NCBI GenBank assembly: GCA_026710655.1
Contig: JAPOQN010000007.1
Span: 1-64,000 of the forward strand
Reading direction: 5' to 3'
DNA length: 64,000 nt
Source of the DNA: Chloroflexota bacterium
GTDB taxonomy: Bacteria > Chloroflexota > Dehalococcoidia > Tepidiformales > Tepidiformaceae
Below are positions 42,906 through 51,090 of the stretch, piece by piece. The position numbers and the translations under genes are program-made. How positions within the stretch are numbered: the stretch's first letter is position 1; each line of letters opens with the position of its first letter. The notes under the pieces were generated by a model. It searched no databases and had not been told where the DNA came from. It saw only the letters and a list, made by a program, of their open reading frames with translations.

Positions 42906-44351
42906 ATGCGCTCACCAGGCACACCGCAAAGGTTCGAGGTTCCGGCACCCTATCTCGCCCGTAGCTGCCGAGCACTGCTCGCAGCGGGCCACAGGATCGC
43001 TGCCATCACACGCGCACCAGAATCCCCACCAGCCCCCGAAGAGGCCGTCATCTCCGATAGCGAGAATGGCGCGTCCGCGGCAACGCTCAACATCTCTGAG
43101 CTCGAAAGCACGACGCGTGGCGAACTCATCCGCCTCGCCAAGGAACTCGGCGTCAGCAACGCCTCCACGCTGCGCAAGCGGGATCTCATCTTCCGCCTCC
43201 TGCAGACCCAGGCCGAGCGCCGCGGCAACCTCTTCTCCGGCGGCTTCCTCGAGGTCTCCGACGATGGCAACTACGGCTTCCTCCGCGGCGAGTCCCTCCT
43301 CCCCGGCCCGCACGACATCTACGTCTCGCAATCCAACCTCCGCCGCTTCGCCCTCCGCCCCGGCGATTACGTCACCGGCCAGATACGCGCTCCCCGCGAC
43401 AACGAGAAGTACTACGGCCTCCTCAAGGTCGAAGCGGTCAACGGCCTCGATCCCGACGCCGCCAAGAGCCGTCCCTTCTTCGAGAACCTCACCGCCGTCT
43501 TCCCCAACGAGCGGCTGCTCCTCGAAACCACCCCCGACAACCTCACCCACCGCCTCATCGACCTGATCGCCCCCATCGGGCGTGGGCAGCGCGCCCTCAT
43601 CGTCTCCCCGCCCAAGGCCGGCAAGACGATGCTCCTCCAGAACATCGCCAACGGCATCACCACCAACCATCCCGATGTCCACCTCATGGTCGTCCTCATC
43701 GGCGAACGTCCCGAAGAGGTCACCGACATGCGCCGCAGCGTCCGCGGCGAGGTCGCCAGCAGTACGTTCGACGAACCAGTCGAGGACCACACCCGTGTCG
43801 CCGAGATGGCCTTCGAGCGGGCCAAGCGGCTCGTCGAAGGTGGCCAGGATGTCGTCATCCTCATGGACTCCATCACGCGCGCCACGCGCGCCTACAACCT
43901 CGCCCTGCCCCCCAGCGGACGCACCCTCACCGGCGGCGTCGACCCCGTCGCCCTCTACCCCCCCAAGCGCCTCTTCGGCGCCGCCCGCAAATGCGAGGAG
44001 GGCGGCTCCCTGACCGTCATCGCCACCTGCCTCATCGATACCGGCAGCCGCATGGACGAGGTCATCTTCGAGGAGTTCAAGGGCACCGGGAACATGGAGC
44101 TCCGCCTCGACCGCAAGCTCGCCGAGCGTCGCTTCTATCCCGCCATCGATATCCAGGCCAGCTCCACCCGCCGCGAGGAGCTCCTCCTCGACGAGGGCAC
44201 GCTCAAGGGCGTCTGGCTGGTCCGCCGCATGACCGCCATGATCTCGCAGAACTCCCCCAACTCCCTTGAGGCCACCGAGCGCCTCCTCGAGCGTCTGGGC
44301 CGCTCCGAGACCAACGAGGAGTTCCTCTCCAGCCTCCGCACCGAGGTCTAG
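42906..44351 (+). CDS. rho: transcription termination factor Rho
   Basis: 481 residues if the first ATG is used. RNA-dependent hexameric helicase/translocase. N-terminal helical domain ([18 protein letters not shown]), cold-shock RNA-binding domain ([15 protein letters not shown]...[12 protein letters not shown]), and RecA-like motor with Walker [12 protein letters not shown]-loop and R-finger regions ([15 protein letters not shown]). The stretch before residue ~55 has little conservation and no ribosome site precedes ATG 42906; the true start may lie further in. Confidence 0.95.
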   Translation: MRSPGTPQRFEVPAPYLARSCRALLAAGHRIAAITRAPESPPAPEEAVISDSENGASAATLNISELESTTRGELIRLAKELGVSNASTLRKRDLIFRLLQTQAERRGNLFSGGFLEVSDDGNYGFLRGESLLPGPHDIYVSQSNLRRFALRPGDYVTGQIRAPRDNEKYYGLLKVEAVNGLDPDAAKSRPFFENLTAVFPNERLLLETTPDNLTHRLIDLIAPIGRGQRALIVSPPKAGKTMLLQNIANGITTNHPDVHLMVVLIGERPEEVTDMRRSVRGEVASSTFDEPVEDHTRVAEMAFERAKRLVEGGQDVVILMDSITRATRAYNLALPPSGRTLTGGVDPVALYPPKRLFGAARKCEEGGSLTVIATCLIDTGSRMDEVIFEEFKGTGNMELRLDRKLAERRFYPAIDIQASSTRREELLLDEGTLKGVWLVRRMTAMISQNSPNSLEATERLLERLGRSETNEEFLSSLRTEV

Positions 44352-44400
44352 GGCCCTGAGCGGCCCCGCCACCCCCGACCGCGGCCAGCGCCCGTTGCCC

Positions 44401-45609
44401 TTGTTGAAGGAATCCCTCCTCCGCTTCATCGGCTTGCGCTACCGGTCGCCGGCTCGTTCGCACGTCCATGGCCACCTGCCCTTCCGCTTTGGCCTGCACC
44501 TCGTGCTGATCGCCATGGCCGCCGTCGCGGCCCTCCTCACCGCCCGGCTCGTTTCCGATGCCGAGCTCGTGCAGGTCTCCACCATCCCCTCCTCTCCCCT
44601 CTCCGGTGTGCGCGCCATCGCTCCCACTGGCGAAACCTTCCTCCGACCCGGGGTCAGCCACGCCACCACCGAGTCCCCGCTCAGGGACTCCCTGCCGAAC
44701 CACCAGGATTCCGGTGAGAAACCCGACGAGGGCACCCTCACGGATGGTGTCGGCGAGGCTAGTGCCGAGGCTGAAGGCGCCGGCTGCGGACTCCGAGCCC
44801 TCGCCGAGCAGATCGATCCAACCGAGCCCTACGTCCTCTACGTCGTCCGGCCGGGAGATACGCTCGGGCACATCGCCGAAGCCTGCGGGAGCACGGTCAA
44901 CAACATCCTCCTCAACAACGCCGAGGTCGACGACGTCAGCCTGATCCCAATCGGCCTGCAGATCCTCGTCCCCCTGATCCAGGCCCCCATCGAGACCGGC
45001 ATCCTCTACAAGATTGGCCACGGCGAGACGCTCAGCGACATCATCGACGACTACATCAACGTCACCATCGACGACGTCCTCGCCTACCGCCCCAACAGTC
45101 TCTCCGATCCCGGGGACATCCAGCCCGGCGAATACATCCTCCTCCCCAACGCCGAACCCAAGCCGGTCAGCCCCGATGGCTGGGCTCTGACGCCGCCGCC
45201 GCCGGTCTCGCCCGGGCGGTTCGGCCTGCCCCTCGCCGCCTGGAGCCTCATCAGCGATACCTTCGGCACACCTCGCGGCGCCGGGCGCGTCCACACCGGT
45301 ATCGACCTCGCCCTTGGCGGGTACCCCGCTTCGTCGGTCTACGCTTCCTGCGATGGCTCGGTCTCCCGCGTCGAGCACCTCACCTACAGCTACGGCTTCT
45401 ATGTCATCGTCGACTGTGGTGGTGGCTGGGAGACGCTGTACTCCCACTTCAGGGAGATCATCGTTTCCTATGGTCAGGGCGTGACGAAGGGCGAGACGAT
45501 CCTTGGCATCTCCGGCTCAACAGGATTCAGCACCGGCGAGCACCTCCACTTCGAGATTCGCTATAACGGGCAGCCCCAGAATCCGGAGAACTACCTCGAC
45601 TTCCGCTAG
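44401..45609 (+). CDS. membrane-anchored LysM-M23 peptidoglycan endopeptidase, copy 1
   Basis: 402 residues from TTG 44401 (chosen by alignment with its tandem copy). One transmembrane segment (about 31-48), two LysM modules (YVVRPGDTLGHIAEACGST and YKIGHGETLSDIIDDYIN), then an M23/LytM domain with zinc ligands in VHTGIDLAL and EHLHFEIRYNG. Acts outside the membrane on wall peptide cross-links. Follows rho. Confidence 0.92.
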   Translation: MLKESLLRFIGLRYRSPARSHVHGHLPFRFGLHLVLIAMAAVAALLTARLVSDAELVQVSTIPSSPLSGVRAIAPTGETFLRPGVSHATTESPLRDSLPNHQDSGEKPDEGTLTDGVGEASAEAEGAGCGLRALAEQIDPTEPYVLYVVRPGDTLGHIAEACGSTVNNILLNNAEVDDVSLIPIGLQILVPLIQAPIETGILYKIGHGETLSDIIDDYINVTIDDVLAYRPNSLSDPGDIQPGEYILLPNAEPKPVSPDGWALTPPPPVSPGRFGLPLAAWSLISDTFGTPRGAGRVHTGIDLALGGYPASSVYASCDGSVSRVEHLTYSYGFYVIVDCGGGWETLYSHFREIIVSYGQGVTKGETILGISGSTGFSTGEHLHFEIRYNGQPQNPENYLDFR

Positions 45610-45740
45610 GGAAAGTAAGCCATTTCCCCGGCTGTTCCTTGCTTTTTGCATCTGGCTGCGGCAGTTTAGGTCTTGGACATTCGGCGTGGACATCCGGGTG
45701 TGGTCGTGTCGCGCCCGCAACTAGGAGGGGATGGAGGGCT

Positions 45741-46961
45741 GTGCTGAGGGACCGGCTGCTGCGCTTGCTGCACACCCGCTCAGGTCCCCGTGCGCGTTCG
45801 CACGCTCACGGTCGCGTTCCCGCGCGAGCCGGCCTGCACCTCCTGGTGATCGGCCTTGCCGCCCTCGCCGCCCTTCTCACGGCCCGGCTCGTCTCCGAGC
45901 CCGAGCCCGCCGCCGTCGCCAGCATCCCCCCCGCGCCCCTCTCCGGCGTCCGCGCGATCGCTGCCACCGGTGAGACGTTCCTCCGCCCCGGTGTCAGCCA
46001 CACGACCGCCGAGTCACCACTCCGCGCCTCCCTCGCATCCCCCCAGGCCTCCCTCCGTCCCACCGGCGACGTCGCGACAGACGACACCCTTACGAGGGAG
46101 GTCGGCCGTGTTTACGCGGCCAGGACGGACGATGGCTACGAGGTCCGCGCCCTCGCCGACCAGATCGCCCCCAGCGTGCCCAACGTCATCTACGAAGTCC
46201 GGGAAGGCGACACTCTCGGAGAGATTGCCGAGACCTACGGCACAACCGTCGACAACATCCTGCGCAACAACGCCGAGGTCGATCAGGGGGGTTGGATTGC
46301 CCCCGGCCAGCACGTGCTCGTCCCCTTTGACACCGGCATCCTCTACAAGGTCGGGACCGGCGAAACGCTCAGCCAAATCCTCGACGACTTCCTGAATGTC
46401 ACCATCGACGACGTCCTCGCCTACTCCGCAAACAACCTCGCCGACTTCAGCGACATCAGCCCCGGCGACTACATCCTTCTCCCCAACGCCGAGCACAAGC
46501 CGCCCCCCGTCTACAGCGACGAAGGGGTCGTCCTCGGCTACTACGGCGTGCCCGATGTCTCCGGCGATCGCTTCAGCCTGCCCCTCCCCGTGTGGGCGTT
46601 CGTCAGCGACGAGTTCGGAACCTACCGGGGGCCCGGACGCATCCATACCGGAATCGACCTCGCGCTTGCCCCCTACCCCGCCTCATCCGTCTACGCCGCT
46701 TGCGACGGTTGGGTCTCCCGCGTCGAGTACCTCACCTACAGCTACGGCTACTACGTGATCGTCGACTGTGGCGATGGCTGGGACACCCTCTACTCCCACT
46801 TCAGCGAAATCCTCGTGTCCTGGGGCCAGAATGTGAGGAAGGGCGAGACCATCGTCGGCATCTCCGGCTCGACCGGTTACAGCACCGGCGAGCACCTTCA
46901 CTTCGAGATCCGGTACAACGGCGCCCCCCTCAACCCCCGCGAGTACCTCAACTTCGACTAG
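45741..46961 (+). CDS. membrane-anchored LysM-M23 peptidoglycan endopeptidase, copy 2
   Basis: 406 residues from GTG 45741, with GGAGGG just upstream. Same architecture as copy 1: transmembrane anchor, LysM YEVREGDTLGEIAETYGTT and YKVGTGETLSQILDDFLN, then M23 domain (IHTGIDLAL, EHLHFEIRYNGAPLNPREYL). The two copies are similar throughout, including the anchor and the PLSGVRAIA(P/A)TGETFLRPGVSH segment, so a recent tandem duplication. The 131-base gap between them contains no clear gene. Confidence 0.92.
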   Translation: MLRDRLLRLLHTRSGPRARSHAHGRVPARAGLHLLVIGLAALAALLTARLVSEPEPAAVASIPPAPLSGVRAIAATGETFLRPGVSHTTAESPLRASLASPQASLRPTGDVATDDTLTREVGRVYAARTDDGYEVRALADQIAPSVPNVIYEVREGDTLGEIAETYGTTVDNILRNNAEVDQGGWIAPGQHVLVPFDTGILYKVGTGETLSQILDDFLNVTIDDVLAYSANNLADFSDISPGDYILLPNAEHKPPPVYSDEGVVLGYYGVPDVSGDRFSLPLPVWAFVSDEFGTYRGPGRIHTGIDLALAPYPASSVYAACDGWVSRVEYLTYSYGYYVIVDCGDGWDTLYSHFSEILVSWGQNVRKGETIVGISGSTGYSTGEHLHFEIRYNGAPLNPREYLNFD

Positions 46962-46971
46962 GGGCACCCGA

Positions 46972-46986
46972 CCTCGCAGCGCGAGG
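46972..46986. terminator. hairpin between convergent M23 and sortase genes
   Basis: CCTCGC-AGC-GCGAGG is a 6-base-pair stem with a 3-base loop in the 30-base gap between the two stops. It lacks a U-tract on either strand, so it is a Rho-type or stabilising hairpin rather than an intrinsic terminator. Confidence 0.4.
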
Positions 46987-46991
46987 CCGCC

Positions 46992-47795
46992 TCAGTCCCC
47001 GCCCTCCACCGCCCGCGCCGTCCGCCCCGGTTTCGTCTCCACCAGCTTCGCGATCACCACGTCGCGGTCTACGTAGTAGCCCGAGCCATCAGGGTTCGCC
47101 TCGACGAACTCGCCCCCGCACGTGATCAGCACCACCCACTCCTCGTTCGCGGGACGCCGGAGTGCGGGGTCCTCCGCCTCGTGCGGCGAGATGAGATCCG
47201 CCATCGGAACCTCCCCGGCGATGTAGCGGCGCTGCAGGAACACCTCGTAGATGTACTCTCGTCCGTCATCCATCACCACCACCACCACGTCGCCGTCCTC
47301 CAGGTCCGTGAGCGCATAGAACGGCCCGCGGATGTCGGGGAACCAGTCCTTGTGCGCCGAGTAGATGGAGTTCGTGCCGAATCCCGGCTTGTCGTAGATG
47401 TGGTACCAGCCCACGTTCCGGGGTCTGGGCACGTCCAGCTTGTTGTACCCCGGCACCTTGCCGAGCGCCTCGATCGGCGCCTCCACCCCAAGCGAGGGGA
47501 TGCGCATCAGGGCCAACTCGCCGTCGTAGGGGGTCGGCTCCGGAGTCGCTGGCGGGGTGGCCGTTACCTGCGTTGCTGTGGCCGTCTCCTGCGCCGGTGC
47601 GGTCGTCGCCGTCGCCGCGGCCTCGGGAGTCTGCCGGACCTGCTCCGGCTCGTCCTCCAGATCGATGCTCACGCACGCGCTGGCCGTGAGGGCAAGCGCC
47701 GCCACCACCAGAAGGGCTACCCGAGATCCGTTCCAGCCCGCAGCTACCCGGCGAGCAAACCACCGCATGGCAGTTAGCTTACCGCTGGTCTTCAT
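46992..47795 (-). CDS. lipoprotein sortase, copy 1
   Basis: Up to 267 residues (ATG 47795; ATG 47768 is possible). Signal with lipobox TASAC (C41), Thr/Ala/Pro-rich stalk (52-90), then a class E/F-like sortase domain: catalytic H148 (YSAHKDW), C226 (VLITCGGEF) and R244 (VDRDVVIAK). Transpeptidase that attaches surface proteins to the wall. A lipid anchor instead of a transmembrane anchor is uncommon for sortases. Overlaps copy 2 by 17 bases if the first ATG is used. Confidence 0.9.
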   Translation of the reverse strand: MKTSGKLTAMRWFARRVAAGWNGSRVALLVVAALALTASACVSIDLEDEPEQVRQTPEAAATATTAPAQETATATQVTATPPATPEPTPYDGELALMRIPSLGVEAPIEALGKVPGYNKLDVPRPRNVGWYHIYDKPGFGTNSIYSAHKDWFPDIRGPFYALTDLEDGDVVVVVMDDGREYIYEVFLQRRYIAGEVPMADLISPHEAEDPALRRPANEEWVVLITCGGEFVEANPDGSGYYVDRDVVIAKLVETKPGRTARAVEGGD

Positions 47796-48561
47796 CCGCC
47801 GCCCGCACCGCCTGTGGGGGAATCGTTTCCACGTGCCTGGCGATCACCACATCCCGGTGGAGGTAGTAACCAGCCCCGCCCGGGGTCCGCTCCACAAAGT
47901 CCCCGCCGCAGGTGTACAGCGTGATCCACTCCTCGTCGGGGGGGCGCAGCAACTCGGGGTCCCTTGCCTCGTGCGGCCAGATGATGTCGTGCATGGGGAT
48001 GTCTTCCCGCGTGTAGCGGCGCTGGAAGAACACTTCGTAGACGTACTCGCGACCGTCATCCATCACCACGTTGATCAGGTCGCCGTTCTGCAGCTCCGTC
48101 AGCGCGTAGAAGGGCCCGCGCTTGTCCGGCCAGTAGTCCTTGTGCGCCGCGTACAGCGAGCTCGTGCCGAACCCGGGCTTGTCGTAGATGTCGTACCAGC
48201 CGATGTTGTACCACTCGGGCACGTCGAGCTTGTTTTGTCCCGGCACCAGCCCGATCCGCTCAATCGGCGCCTCCACCCCGAGCGATGGCAGCCGCATCGC
48301 CACCACCTCGCCGTCGTACGGCTCCGGGTCGGGTGTCGCCTCGGGGGTGGCTGTGGCGTCTGGCGCGGGGATGGTGGGCTGGGGCGAGGCCGGAGCGCGG
48401 GTTGGGGCGGGTGTCGCCGTTGGGGTTGGCTCCGGTGCCGGGGTTGCTTCGGGCGTCGGTTCGGGGGCTGGCTCCGGCGTGGCGGTGCCACACGCCGTGC
48501 TCACCAGGAGCAGGACTACGCCCAGGAGGAGGAATGCCTTCGTCAGTTGCCTACCGCGCAC
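47779..48561 (-). CDS. lipoprotein sortase, copy 2
   Basis: 260 residues from GTG 48561 (GGAG six bases upstream; ATG 48600 would add 13 residues). Lipobox VSTAC (C24), a Pro/Thr/Glu/Ala stalk to about residue 80, and a sortase domain with H140, C218 (LYTCGGDF) and R236. Nearly co-linear with copy 1, so a tandem duplication. Follows the surface protein gene, which may supply the substrate. Confidence 0.9.
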   Translation of the reverse strand: MRGRQLTKAFLLLGVVLLLVSTACGTATPEPAPEPTPEATPAPEPTPTATPAPTRAPASPQPTIPAPDATATPEATPDPEPYDGEVVAMRLPSLGVEAPIERIGLVPGQNKLDVPEWYNIGWYDIYDKPGFGTSSLYAAHKDYWPDKRGPFYALTELQNGDLINVVMDDGREYVYEVFFQRRYTREDIPMHDIIWPHEARDPELLRPPDEEWITLYTCGGDFVERTPGGAGYYLHRDVVIARHVETIPPQAVRAADEDQR

Positions 48562-48625
48562 GACGATCTCCGTGCACCCCCGCAGGGTGGCCACCACCAA
48601 TGCGAAGTATACCGGGTGAGCGTTT

Positions 48626-49741
48626 CTAGCGGCGACGCTGGAGACGGTTAAGAAGATCCCTGACGGAGGTGCCCATAGAGTCGCGGATTGAGGTGCTCCG
48701 CGTGGCTGGGCCGACCCCGATAACGTACTCGGTCCTGGCAGACGTCCCTGGCGGGCGCCCCAGCCAGTAGAAGACCACGACGCCGGCCGCGGCCAGCCCC
48801 GCCACCACCGCCAGCACGATGATCACCACCAGCGCTCCATCGGTCCCGCCGTCGCTCTCTGGCTCCGTGGCTGCAGGCGCCGGGGTTTCCGCCGGCGTAG
48901 CCGCTTCCGTCGCGGCAGGCGGCTCCGTCGCTGCAGGCGCTTCCGTGGGCTCGGGCGCCTCCGTCGCAGTGGGGGCCGGCGTTGCCGTGGCAGCGGGCTC
49001 TTCGGTGGCCTCCGGCGCTTCCGTGGCTTCGGGCGTTTCTTCAGCGGCCACTTCGGTGGCGGCCGCCGCCTCTGTGGGCTCCGGCGATGCCTCGGGCTCG
49101 ACCGTTTCGGTGGTCTCCGTCGCCTCGGGGCTCTCCTCCGGCTCTTCCGGCACGGTCGTCTCCGTTGCCTCGGGGCTTTCCTCCGGCTCGACCGGCTCCT
49201 CGGCTACGGTCGTCTCCGTGCCCTCCGGCGTCTCCTCCGGCTCGACCGGCTCTTCGGGCACGGTCGTCTCCGTGCCCTCGGGTGTCTCTTCCGGCTCCGT
49301 GGGACCGGCCGGCAGCGTCAGGTTGAGCTCCTGCGGTTGGCCTCGCCAGATCCCGGTCTCCTGCGCGAACCGATCGCCGATCTTGAATCGCACCAGCGTC
49401 TCATCAGCTCCGCACCCTTCCTTCTCCTGGGCCGACAGCACGTCGACCCGGTAGTTCGTGACGGCCTCCCCGTCCTCGCCCGTACGGATGGTCTGCTGCG
49501 GTTCTTCCTGGCTGCACACCGCGTCGCCGATGTAGGCAACCACATCCAGCCCTCCCGCCACCTCGCCGTCGGGGGCGGTCACCGTGCCGAAGAACGTCGA
49601 GGGTTGGGTCGGCGGGTTCGTCTGAGCCGGCGCCGCCTCACTCGGGCCTACCGCCACTCCCACCGCCACCGCCAGGCACCCCAACAACAGCGTCAGCGGC
49701 GCGAGGGACTCCCTTGCCCATCGCCCTCGCTGTAGGCCCAT
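48626..49741 (-). CDS. secreted Pro/Glu/Thr-rich surface protein with C-terminal membrane anchor
   Basis: 371 residues. Signal peptide (hydrophobic core 14-31, cleavage near ASEAA/APAQ), a globular part with paired cysteines (AVCSQEEP, EGCGADE) to about residue 145, then about 150 residues of Pro/Glu/Thr/Ala repeats, one transmembrane helix (about 304-326) and a basic cytosolic tail ending NRLQRRR. No LPxTG-like C-terminal signal. First gene of the surface-protein/sortase unit. Start ATG with TAGGCT seven bases upstream. Confidence 0.85.
   Translation of the reverse strand: MGLQRGRWARESLAPLTLLLGCLAVAVGVAVGPSEAAPAQTNPPTQPSTFFGTVTAPDGEVAGGLDVVAYIGDAVCSQEEPQQTIRTGEDGEAVTNYRVDVLSAQEKEGCGADETLVRFKIGDRFAQETGIWRGQPQELNLTLPAGPTEPEETPEGTETTVPEEPVEPEETPEGTETTVAEEPVEPEESPEATETTVPEEPEESPEATETTETVEPEASPEPTEAAAATEVAAEETPEATEAPEATEEPAATATPAPTATEAPEPTEAPAATEPPAATEAATPAETPAPAATEPESDGGTDGALVVIIVLAVVAGLAAAGVVVFYWLGRPPGTSARTEYVIGVGPATRSTSIRDSMGTSVRDLLNRLQRRR
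49100..49298 (-). repeat. imperfect 54-base coding repeat (Pro/Glu/Thr stalk)
   Basis: At least three units encode EPEETPEGTETTVPEEPV-like 18-residue repeats (variants EPEESPEATETTV), forming the extended stalk of the surface protein. Repeat unit and borders are estimated by eye. Confidence 0.6.
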
Positions 49742-49754
49742 AGGCGCGAGCCTA
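49742..49754 (-). promoter_or_regulatory. putative leaderless -10 element of the surface-protein/sortase unit
   Basis: Minus-strand TAGGCT at 49754-49749, then CGCGCCT, then ATG at 49741. Confidence 0.5.
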
Positions 49755-49813
49755 CAGCAGGCAGTGCCTATGCCCTAACGGTGTGGGCGCCCGCCGCGAC
49801 CGGAATTCGCTGC

Positions 49814-50140
49814 CTAGTTGAACGAGAGGGTCATCGTGGGCGGCGTGAGTGCGAAGTGCATCTCCACCGAGAACTCTTCCAGCTTGTCCGACCAGCTCGC
49901 CCACATCCCCCGCGCGTACGCCGCCTCCGCGCTCCCGAACGCCCCCTGCATCGAGCGCGGATCCTCGAAGCAGTAGACGCCCAGCATGGTCCCCTCCCGC
50001 GTCTCCCCCCACTGCACGCTCGCCATCCCCGGGATCTTCGCGACCTCCCGCAGGTGCTGCGAGCGGAACCACGCGGAGAACGTCTCGCGATCGTCCCGCA
50101 CCCGCGCCCGCAACAGGATGAATGGCTGCTCGCCCTTCAT
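49814..50140 (-). CDS. dimeric alpha/beta-barrel-like small protein
   Basis: 108 residues from ATG 50140 (GAGGAG upstream). The pattern ILLRARVRDDRETFSAWFRSQHLREVAKIPG, then VYCFEDPRSMQGAF and a final strand, is that of ferredoxin-like EthD/antibiotic-biosynthesis-monooxygenase proteins. No catalytic residues assigned. Its start codon overlaps the stop of the kinase gene (ATGA), so the two are translated together. Confidence 0.72.
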   Translation of the reverse strand: MKGEQPFILLRARVRDDRETFSAWFRSQHLREVAKIPGMASVQWGETREGTMLGVYCFEDPRSMQGAFGSAEAAYARGMWASWSDKLEEFSVEMHFALTPPTMTLSFN

Positions 50141-50640
50141 GCGTCTCCTCGGCAGAGCGCGACCGTCAGCGCCACGCTCGGCTCCGTACAGTATCGCGAA
50201 TCCACTTGCACGCACGGTGTGCTGAATGGCTCCTCCTGCCCGCGCATGCGCTCGTACACGCGAACGTCCGCCTCCGAGGCGCCGTCGCGTGGCCCCGCCA
50301 GCCGTTCTCGAAGCACGGCGTCGGGCGCCGTCAGCCGCACCGCCACCACCCGCGCCCCCTGCCCCGCCGCTAGCTCCAGGAACCCGCTGCGCTCCCACCC
50401 CCGCAGGTTGGTGGCATCGACGATCACGTCGCGGCCATCCGCCAGAACCCCTGCCGCCCGCTCCCGCACTGTCGCGAACACCGCTGCGTTCTCCTTGCGC
50501 GTGTACCGCCGCCGCGGGAACAATTCCAGCCGCACGCGGTCGCTCTCCAGCACTCCGGCGTCGAGTCGCGAGGCCAGCCGCTTGGCGAACGTGGTCTTGC
50601 CCGATCCCGGCAGACCGCTGAGCAGGACGAGTGCCCTCAA
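50137..50640 (-). CDS. AAA_33/zeta-like P-loop kinase
   Basis: 167 residues from TTG 50640 with GGAGG ten bases upstream. Walker A GLPGSGKT (residues 9-16), lid and recognition region LESDRVRLELFPRRRYTRKEN, VIVDATNLRGWER, and RERLAGPRDGASEADVRVYERM. Such kinases phosphorylate small molecules, sugars or nucleic acid ends (polynucleotide kinase, gluconate kinase-like). Divergent from rpsO by 69 bases. Confidence 0.85.
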   Translation of the reverse strand: MRALVLLSGLPGSGKTTFAKRLASRLDAGVLESDRVRLELFPRRRYTRKENAAVFATVRERAAGVLADGRDVIVDATNLRGWERSGFLELAAGQGARVVAVRLTAPDAVLRERLAGPRDGASEADVRVYERMRGQEEPFSTPCVQVDSRYCTEPSVALTVALCRGDA

Positions 50641-50709
50641 ATTGCCGGTACCTCCCCCTCGTGCTACTTTCCCTCTTGAAGACAGGTAAAGGAAGTCGAA
50701 CGAGCAAGT

Positions 50710-50976
50710 TTGCTGGCCCAGGAAACGAAAGAGGCCCTGATCCGGGAGTACGCCCGCAATGACGGCGATACCGGGTCCCCTGAAGTCCAGGTGGCGCTCC
50801 TCACCGAGCGCATCAAGTACCTGACGACGCATCTGCAGGCGCATAAGCACGATTACCACACGCGCCGCGGGCTGCTGAAGCTCGTCGGGCAGCGCCGCCG
50901 GTTGCTGCGCTACCTCAACAAGCGGGATGTCAACAGGTACCGCGCGCTGATTGGGCGCCTCGGGCTGCGCCGCTAA
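50710..50976 (+). CDS. rpsO: 30S ribosomal protein uS15
   Basis: 88 residues, TTG start. Family core [51 protein letters not shown]. Binds 16S rRNA helices 20-22. Placed upstream of pnp, the classical rpsO-pnp arrangement. Confidence 0.97.
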   Translation: MLAQETKEALIREYARNDGDTGSPEVQVALLTERIKYLTTHLQAHKHDYHTRRGLLKLVGQRRRLLRYLNKRDVNRYRALIGRLGLRR

Positions 50977-51090
50977 GGCCACCCCATTTCGTCTCTGGCC
51001 TCGTCCCCGAGCAGGGCGGCAGCCTGCCATTGAGCCCTCCCGAACCCATCGAGCCCGCGGCCCCGCCGCAAGAGTGAGTGTGAGAGAGAT

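Noticed and set aside
48626-49741. LPAGP in the surface protein as a sortase signal
   Set aside because: It lies mid-protein before the stalk, not before the C-terminal helix.
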